Source of the DNA: Methanocaldococcus villosus KIN24-T80
GTDB lineage: Archaea > AGJL01 > Methanococci > Methanococcales > Methanocaldococcaceae
DNA length: 64,000 nucleotides
Assembly (NCBI RefSeq): GCF_000371805.1
Contig: NZ_AQUK01000001.1
Coordinates: forward strand, 248,001-312,000
Direction: 5' to 3'
Shown here: positions 58,907 to 64,000 of the stretch, one piece after another
Numbering within the stretch: position 1 is the stretch's first letter
Layout: each line of letters begins with the position of its first letter
Translations under genes and position numbers: made by a program
The notes under the pieces: generated by a model
What the model was told of the DNA's origin: nothing
Database searches by the model: none
What the model saw: only the letters and a program-made list of their open reading frames with translations

Positions 58907-60588
58907 GATATCCCAAAGTTTTTAAGTTTTTCATAGAAGTCCTTACCTTTAATAAAATAACAGTCAGGCCCTCTTTCAAATGTTAGAATATCCCCCTTAT
59001 TTATCTCTCCTTCTACATTTCCATCAACAACAACTAAAGCAGGTTTATCTACTAGAAGCTCTATTTTTATTTTATTTAAAATAGAAACAACCATTGGTCT
59101 TGATGAGAGCTTAAAAGGACATATTGGAGAGATAATAAAGCATTCAACACTAGGTTCAACTATAGGTCCTCCAGCACTTAAAGAATATGCTGTTGATCCA
59201 TTTGGTGAGGCTACAATTATTCCATCAGCTCTGACATGTTCAACAAGTTTATCATTTATATATATGTTAAACTCTAACATTTTAGCTGGATGTTTTGTTA
59301 TAACCACTACCTCATTCAATGCTGGAGATGTTTTTTTATTATTGTTTATTTTACACTGAACTCTTGATTTTATTTCTATTTCATAATCTCCTTCTATAAT
59401 CATATTTATAGCTTTAAATATATCTTTTTTATTAAAATTAGCTAAAAAACCTACATTACCCATGTTTATTGAAAGTATTGGTATAGGATTATCACCAACA
59501 ATTCTAGCAGCTTTTAATATTGTCCCATCCCCTCCTATAGCTATGATGTGAGAAACCTTACTAATGTCAAATTCTTTTCCTCCAACTTCATCTTTTAGAA
59601 AACTTTCAACATAATAAGGGATGTTTCTTTCTTTTAAATAATTACAAACCTTTTTTGCTAATTCTATAGCAGACTTTTTATCTTCTCTAACAACTATTCC
59701 AAATGATATAGGCTTTATAACCCATTTATTTCCAAATAAAGCTATTAATTTTTTATGCAAATGTTTATTACTAACAATTAATGATGTTTTTGAAAATAAA
59801 TCAATCTTCAAATTTAAAGGTTTCCCATTTTTATCTGTTACAATAGCGTTAGCCTCTTTACATATTATATACCCAGCAGCTATATCACAGAGTCTTGAGT
59901 TATTATTGATATTTACATATGCATCAAGTGCATTGTTGGCTACAAAACACAATTCTAAAGCTGTTGATCCAAATAATCTTATTCTCCTAGCCCTTCTCTC
60001 TTTTAGAAATTCTAAAAGACCATTATTAGATAATCCATAAGGAGATAGTCCAATAGTAGCTTCCTTTAATTTTTTAACTTTACTAACATATAATCTCTTT
60101 TTTTGATTTTCACTTTTTAAATAACATCCTTCTCCTTTAATAGCATAATATATTTCCCCAGTAGCAAGGTTTTTAACAACTCCTAATTTGATATCATCAA
60201 TAGTGTAATGATTTTTTATAAAATTGCCTAATTCTTCCTTATTTAAATTTTCTAATGTTTCTTTATGCTCATTTTTTATTTTAATTATTGCTATAGATGT
60301 TGAGTATAGAGGAATGGATTTTAAAGCATTATATGTTCCATCAATAGGATCTAAAATGTAGATATAATTAAAGTTGTTAAATATTTCTAATCCTATTTCT
60401 TCACTAATTAATACACCACCAAATTTTTTTAGTACATTTATTGCTATATTCTCAGCAATTATATCAATTCTCCTTGTTGGAGTTCCATCAGCACCAATTT
60501 TAACAATTTCTTCTGCCTTTTCCCATCCAATTAATGGCTTTATTTTCTTATCTATTTCATTAACTACTTTTAAAGCAATATCTAACAT
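58903..60588 (-). CDS. Bifunctional NADP phosphatase (IMPase-like) / NAD kinase
   Basis: The 561-residue fusion has an N-terminal IMPase/FBPase domain (VLISEEIG, DPIDGTYNALKSIPLY, LCDIAAGYIICKEA, about 1-265) and a C-terminal NAD kinase (AIGGDGTILKAAR, NMGNVGFLANF, ADGIIVASPNGSTAYSLSAGGPIVEPS). The characterised methanogen orthologue both makes and removes the 2'-phosphate of NADP, so one polypeptide sets NAD/NADP balance. ATG 60588 follows GTGATAATT. The gene's promoter region runs up to CRISPR leader 2. Confidence 0.93.
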   Translation of the reverse strand: MLDIALKVVNEIDKKIKPLIGWEKAEEIVKIGADGTPTRRIDIIAENIAINVLKKFGGVLISEEIGLEIFNNFNYIYILDPIDGTYNALKSIPLYSTSIAIIKIKNEHKETLENLNKEELGNFIKNHYTIDDIKLGVVKNLATGEIYYAIKGEGCYLKSENQKKRLYVSKVKKLKEATIGLSPYGLSNNGLLEFLKERRARRIRLFGSTALELCFVANNALDAYVNINNNSRLCDIAAGYIICKEANAIVTDKNGKPLNLKIDLFSKTSLIVSNKHLHKKLIALFGNKWVIKPISFGIVVREDKKSAIELAKKVCNYLKERNIPYYVESFLKDEVGGKEFDISKVSHIIAIGGDGTILKAARIVGDNPIPILSINMGNVGFLANFNKKDIFKAINMIIEGDYEIEIKSRVQCKINNNKKTSPALNEVVVITKHPAKMLEFNIYINDKLVEHVRADGIIVASPNGSTAYSLSAGGPIVEPSVECFIISPICPFKLSSRPMVVSILNKIKIELLVDKPALVVVDGNVEGEINKGDILTFERGPDCYFIKGKDFYEKLKNFGIS

Positions 60589-60647
60589 AATTATCACAGA
60601 TAAGAGTTTATCTACTTTTAAATATATAAACTATATATAAAGATTTT

Positions 60648-61005
60648 TAATAACTCTTATCAATTTTTCTAATTAACTTTTCTTGCCTTTATATACCCTC
60701 TTGTTAAAAATTGTATGAGAAAATCGGGAAAAAGTAATAATGATTTTTTCTAAGTAAAATTGAGATTTTTTTAATTATTTTAGATATTTATTTTTATAGT
60801 TTTATGTTTAGTTTGTTTTTATTTTAGTTAGGTAAGTTCTAATTGTTTATATTTTATAATACAGTTGTGCGTTATATTTATAAATAATTTGCATAATCTT
60901 TCTTAACTTTATAAAGGTTTTAATAATTGGGTAGTAAGAAAAATCTTGTTGAAAAAGAAAGATTTATATAGGAGTTTTGGCGAATATAGTTAGTGATTGC
61001 ATAGG
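60648..61005 (+). promoter_or_regulatory. CRISPR leader 2
   Basis: About 360 bp closely matching leader 1, with small indels. It carries the same TTTATATA box (60963-60970), about 36 bp before the first repeat, and ends with the same GTGCGTTATATT...GATTGCATAGG context. No cas gene is near; it uses the same promoter type as leader 1. Confidence 0.85.
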
Positions 61006-61422
61006 GTTTGAATCGCTCATCCATTAAAACAAGGATGGAAACCCTACATCATTAAAATTAATCGTATACAACCTTTTACTGCCAAACGTTTGAATCGCTT
61101 ATCCATTAAAACAAGGATGGAAACATGTTTATGTCAATATACAATATAATAACCGCTTTTTGTTTGAATCGCTTATCCATTAAAACAAGGATGGAAACAT
61201 GTTTATGTCAATATACAATATAATAACCGCTTTTTGTTTGAATCGCTTATCCATTAAAACAAGGATGGAAACTATATGTTCTTTCCAAGATTCCTTCTTG
61301 TGCTAAGCGGTTTGAATCGCTTATCCATTAAAACAAGGATGGAAACTATATCTGTTTTATCACAGTTATTAGCTGTATAGATATTGTTTGAATCGCTCAT
61401 CCATTAAAACAAGGATGGAAAC
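61006..61422 (+). CRISPR. CRISPR array 2 (6 repeats, 5 spacers)
   Basis: Repeats start at 61006, 61088, 61162, 61236, 61310 and 61386, all 37 bp, the same as array 1. The first and last read GCTCATCC, the middle four GCTTATCC. Spacers are 45, 37, 37, 37 and 39 bp; spacers 2 and 3 are identical. The array is rightward and sits between the NAD kinase fusion and ilvC. Confidence 0.97.
61125..61272 (+). repeat. Tandem duplicated spacer-repeat unit
   Basis: The 74-bp unit of spacer plus repeat at 61125-61198 is repeated exactly at 61199-61272, including the 37-bp spacer. This points to recombination or slippage within the array rather than two separate acquisitions. Confidence 0.9.
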
Positions 61423-61513
61423 TACAAAATAGAAGAATGTATTAAGCATAAAAGATAAATTATAAAAACATTAATATATTAACAAAACATTAAATCTAAT
61501 TTTAGGTGATAGA

Positions 61514-62500
61514 GTGAAAATCTACTATGATAATGAGGTTAGTTTAGATGCTGTTAAGGACAAAGTTATTGCTGTAATAGGTTATGGTAGTCAGGGGAGA
61601 GCTCAGGCTTTGAATATGAGAGATTCAGGATTAAATGTTATTTTAGGCTTAAGACCCGATGGAAGATCTTGGAAAAAAGCTATAGAAGATAATATGAATG
61701 TAAAAACTATAGAAGAAGCTGCTAAAGAAGCTGATATTATACATATGCTTATTCCTGATGAAGTTCAACCTATAGTTTATAAAAAATACATTGAAAAACA
61801 CTTAACAGAAGGAAAGACCTTAAGTTTCTCTCATGGATATAATATACATTATGGTTTAATAATTCCACCAGATAATGTTAATGTTACAATGGTTGCTCCA
61901 AAAGCTCCTGGAGTTAAGGTTAGAGAAACATATTTAGAGGGTTTTGGCGTGCCTGGATTGGTGGCTGTTGAACAAGATTATACAGGAAATGCATTAGATA
62001 TTGCTTTAGGGATGGCTAAAGCTATAGGGTTAACAAGAGTTGGAGTCATAAAAACTACATTTAAGGAGGAAACAGAAACTGATTTGTTTGGTGAGCAAGT
62101 TGTTCTATGTGGTGGAGTAACAGAGTTGATAAAAGCAGCTTTTGAAACATTAGTTGAGGCAGGTTATTCACCAGAAATGGCATATTTTGAGACTTGTCAT
62201 GAATTAAAGTTAATAGTTGATCTTATATACCAAAGAGGTTTAGAAGGTATGTGGCAAAGTGTCTCAAATACTGCTGAATATGGAGGATTAACAAGAAGAA
62301 AGAGAGTAATAAATGAAGAGTCTAGAAAAGCTATGAAAGAAATTTTGAAAGAGATACAAGAAGGAGATTTTGCTAAAGAATGGAGTTTAGAGAACCAGGC
62401 AGGAGCTGTTAAGTTAAATGCCTTAAGAAGATTAGAAAGAGAGCATTTAATTGAAAAAGTTGGTAAAAGGTTAAGAAAGATGTGTGGTTTAGAAAAATAA
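61514..62500 (+). CDS. ilvC: Ketol-acid reductoisomerase
   Basis: The 328-residue enzyme has [19 protein letters not shown] (NADPH-binding), [34 protein letters not shown] and [16 protein letters not shown], all family motifs, including the Mg-binding acidic residues. It performs the second step of valine/isoleucine synthesis. GTG 61514 follows GGTGATAGA. No ilv neighbours are seen. Confidence 0.97.
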   Translation: MKIYYDNEVSLDAVKDKVIAVIGYGSQGRAQALNMRDSGLNVILGLRPDGRSWKKAIEDNMNVKTIEEAAKEADIIHMLIPDEVQPIVYKKYIEKHLTEGKTLSFSHGYNIHYGLIIPPDNVNVTMVAPKAPGVKVRETYLEGFGVPGLVAVEQDYTGNALDIALGMAKAIGLTRVGVIKTTFKEETETDLFGEQVVLCGGVTELIKAAFETLVEAGYSPEMAYFETCHELKLIVDLIYQRGLEGMWQSVSNTAEYGGLTRRKRVINEESRKAMKEILKEIQEGDFAKEWSLENQAGAVKLNALRRLEREHLIEKVGKRLRKMCGLEK

Positions 62501-62522
62501 AAATATATTTTTTGTGATAAGT

Positions 62523-62921
62523 ATGTTATTTACCTACACAGTTAGGAGTAAAAAAAGGGAAGAATTAATAGACATTACCAACCTTTTATTAGATGCTATA
62601 AAAAGATCAGGGGTAAATGAAGGTTTTGCTATTATCTACGCTCCACATACTACTGCAGCCATAACAATTAATGAAAATGCTGATCCAACAGTCAAAGGAG
62701 ATATTATTAACTACTTATCTAAATTAATACCTAAAAACTACAATTATAAGCATTTAGAAGGAAATTCAGATGCACATATAAAAAGTTCTATTATTGGATG
62801 TTCAGAGATGATAATAATAAAAGATGGAAAGCCTATATTAGGCACATGGCAGGGTTTATTTTTTGCAGAATTTGATGGACCAAGAGAAAGAAAAGTTTAT
62901 ATAAAAATTTTTGAAGGGTGA
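62523..62921 (+). CDS. YjbQ family (UPF0047), secondary thiamine-phosphate synthase-like
   Basis: The 132-residue protein matches the YjbQ family: YAPHTTAAITINENADPTV, LEGNSDAHIKSSIIGCSEMI, GTWQGLFFAEFDGPRERKVYIKI. The His/Asp pocket is conserved. The thiamine-phosphate synthase activity reported for a few members is weak, and the main role is unclear. ATG 62523 follows GTGATAAGT. It overlaps nothing and is followed by the flavoprotein gene. Confidence 0.87.
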   Translation: MLFTYTVRSKKREELIDITNLLLDAIKRSGVNEGFAIIYAPHTTAAITINENADPTVKGDIINYLSKLIPKNYNYKHLEGNSDAHIKSSIIGCSEMIIIKDGKPILGTWQGLFFAEFDGPRERKVYIKIFEG

Positions 62922-62925
62922 AATT

Positions 62926-63501
62926 TTGATATTAGGTATAAGTGGTAGTCCTAGAGAAGGAAATACAAGTTTTTTAGTAAAAGAAGCTTTAAAAGCTGCT
63001 GCTAATGAAGGGTTTGATACAGAATTTATAAGTTTAGCTAAAAAAGAAATGAATCCATGCATAGCTTGTAATGTTTGTAAAGAGACAGGTCAGTGTCAAA
63101 TAATAGATGATGTAGAGGATATATTAAATAAAATGAGAGAGGCAGATGGTATTATTATAGGCTCTCCAGTTTATTTTGGAGGAGTTTCAGCTCAATTAAA
63201 AATACTTATGGATAGGTCAAGGCCTCTTAGATATGGTTTTCAGCTAAAAAATAAAGTTGGTGGAGCTATAGCTGTAGGAGCTTCAAGAAATGGTGGTCAA
63301 GAAACAACTATTCAGCAAATTCATAACTTTTTCTTGATACATTCTATGATTATTGTTGGGGATGCTGAACCTACAGCACATTATGGAGGTACTGGAGTAG
63401 GTAAAGATCCTGAAGATTGTAAAAATGATGATATAGGTTTAGAAACTGCAAGAAATCTTGGAAGAAAAGTTGCTGAAGTTGTAAAATTAATTAAGAGATG
63501 A
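62926..63501 (+). CDS. Iron-sulfur flavoprotein (Isf-like)
   Basis: The 191-residue protein has the FMN site GSPREGNTSFLVKEAL and the compact Fe-S motif CIACNVCKETGQC (Cys pattern C-x2-C-x2-C-x5-C) plus GSPVYFGGVSAQLKILMDRSRPL, the Isf/flavodoxin-like pattern. It moves electrons, perhaps for O2 or redox-stress defence. TTG 62926 follows GGGTGA. The frame extends upstream to 62911 but that lies inside the YjbQ gene end. Confidence 0.88.
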   Translation: MILGISGSPREGNTSFLVKEALKAAANEGFDTEFISLAKKEMNPCIACNVCKETGQCQIIDDVEDILNKMREADGIIIGSPVYFGGVSAQLKILMDRSRPLRYGFQLKNKVGGAIAVGASRNGGQETTIQQIHNFFLIHSMIIVGDAEPTAHYGGTGVGKDPEDCKNDDIGLETARNLGRKVAEVVKLIKR

Positions 63502-63529
63502 ACATATTTAAAATTATGAAATAGAAAAG

Positions 63530-63537
63530 TTTATATA
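63530..63537 (+). promoter_or_regulatory. TATA box for tandem tRNA-Gly genes
   Basis: TTTATATA lies 36-43 bp upstream of the first tRNA-Gly, a normal distance for an archaeal promoter with a short 5' leader; the two tRNAs are 11 bp apart and probably share it. Confidence 0.55.
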
Positions 63538-63572
63538 TACCTTTTTAATATTATATATCTTGCTCATTAGGT

Positions 63573-63648
63573 GCGGCCTTGGTGTAGCCTGGTAACACAC
63601 GGGCCTGCCACGCCCGGACCCCGGGTTCAAATCCCGGAGGCCGCACCA
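63573..63648 (+). tRNA. tRNA-Gly (anticodon GCC)
   Basis: Acceptor GCGGCCT pairs with AGGCCGC; the anticodon loop CTGCCAC within CGGGC/GCCCG gives GCC; T arm CCGGGTTCAAATCCCGG. CCA is encoded (63646-63648). No intron. Confidence 0.97.
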
Positions 63649-63659
63649 TTTTGTTAAGG

Positions 63660-63732
63660 GCGCCGGTGGTGTAGCCTGGTATCACTCTGGCCTTCCAAGC
63701 CAGCGACCCGGGTTCAAATCCCGGCCGGCGCA
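63660..63732 (+). tRNA. tRNA-Gly (anticodon TCC)
   Basis: Acceptor GCGCCGG pairs with CCGGCGC; anticodon loop CTTCCAA within CTGGC/GCCAG gives TCC; T arm CCGGGTTCAAATCCCGG. The 3' end reads A-TCA, so CCA is not encoded, unlike the other tRNAs here, and must be added by the CCA enzyme. Confidence 0.97.
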
Positions 63733-63790
63733 TCATATTTATTTTTAGAACATTATATTAATAAAGTTAAATGCATAAATTTGTGAGATA

Positions 63791-64000
63791 ATGTGGGTTA
63801 TTTTTGATTTAAATATTGATATTCCTAAAGAGGTAAGTAGAAGTTTAGAAATTGACAATTATAAAGAAAATAGCTTTGAAATAACATTAAAAAATAATAA
63901 TTTACACATAGAAACACATTCTATTGGTTCATTAAAATCTATATTAGATGATTTTTTTAGATGCTTAACAGCAGCTATAAAAGTTTATGAAATAGCTTGT
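63791..64000 (+). CDS. KEOPS subunit Pcc1-like, 5' part
   Basis: A frame starts at ATG 63791 after TTGTGAGATA and runs off the window at residue 70. The visible part (ITLKNNNLHIETHSIGSLKSILDDFFRCLTAAIKVYE) matches the small alpha/beta Pcc1 subunit, especially the SLK...DDFFR-like helix. Pcc1 dimerises KEOPS, which makes tRNA t6A. The family is about 80 residues, so little is missing. Confidence 0.75.
   Translation, partial: MWVIFDLNIDIPKEVSRSLEIDNYKENSFEITLKNNNLHIETHSIGSLKSILDDFFRCLTAAIKVYEIAC

Overview
The window looks like a piece of chromosome from a hyperthermophilic methanogen of the Methanocaldococcaceae (Methanocaldococcus or a close relative). Seen directly: AT-rich protein-coding DNA, very GC-rich rRNA and tRNA genes, GGTGA-type ribosome binding sites matching the 16S tail, an intein-less reverse gyrase, an archaeal histone, and archaeal-type ribosomal proteins. 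Methanogen traits are a CODH/acetyl-CoA synthase operon (cdhA-cdhB-ferredoxin-cdhC), a thiol:fumarate-reductase-like flavoprotein, a CobN-type chelatase and an ADP-forming acetyl-CoA synthetase. The species is not determined.

Layout. 1-9.3 kb: housekeeping genes (mtnA end, trpF, CBS protein, tRNA-Val, CDF transporter, MBL hydrolase, histone, secD, SemiSWEET, FBPase/IMPase, pyruvate kinase, ADP-forming acetyl-CoA synthetase). 9.3-25.9 kb: a C2H2 mini-protein and ZPR1, a C/D-box guide RNA on the minus strand, membrane proteins, an alkaline phosphatase, thiL, glnA with an NrpR-type operator, tfrA, MEMO, DUF531 and an ABC-class ATPase, MscS, PmbA and MobA. 25.9-30.9 kb: 16S-tRNA-Ala-23S with both bulge-helix-bulge processing stems and no linked 5S. 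31-35.5 kb: the CODH/ACS operon. 35.7-45.1 kb: aroC, TRAM protein, reverse gyrase, a ferredoxin and the CobN-like protein, then an H/ACA-like guide RNA.

45.2-54.0 kb is the accessory region. It holds a leader plus a 4-repeat CRISPR array and a type I-B effector operon (cas8b-cas7-cas5-cas3) without cas6, cas1 or cas2. The HD and helicase parts of cas3 lie in two frames joined exactly at an in-frame A AAA AAC slippery heptamer. Upstream of cas8b are a decayed IS982-like transposase, a broken HEPN-type gene, a GIY-YIG gene and a truncated, frameshifted cas4, with two 31-bp copies of the IS terminus. A second array (6 repeats, no cas genes) with a near-copy of the same ~360-bp leader lies at 60.6-61.4 kb. 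54-58.2 kb carries scpA and a translation cluster (L15e, S2, zinc-finger protein, S1e/S3Ae, L31e, aIF6), followed by a SPOUT methyltransferase and an IMPase-NAD kinase fusion. The window ends with ilvC, YjbQ, an iron-sulfur flavoprotein, two tRNA-Gly genes and the start of a Pcc1-like gene.

The strongest non-obvious signals are the cas3 frameshift site, the two guide RNAs whose antisense elements match rRNA sequences in this same window, and the eroded CRISPR adaptation side next to IS debris. All identifications are by eye from sequence and family knowledge; no searches were run.
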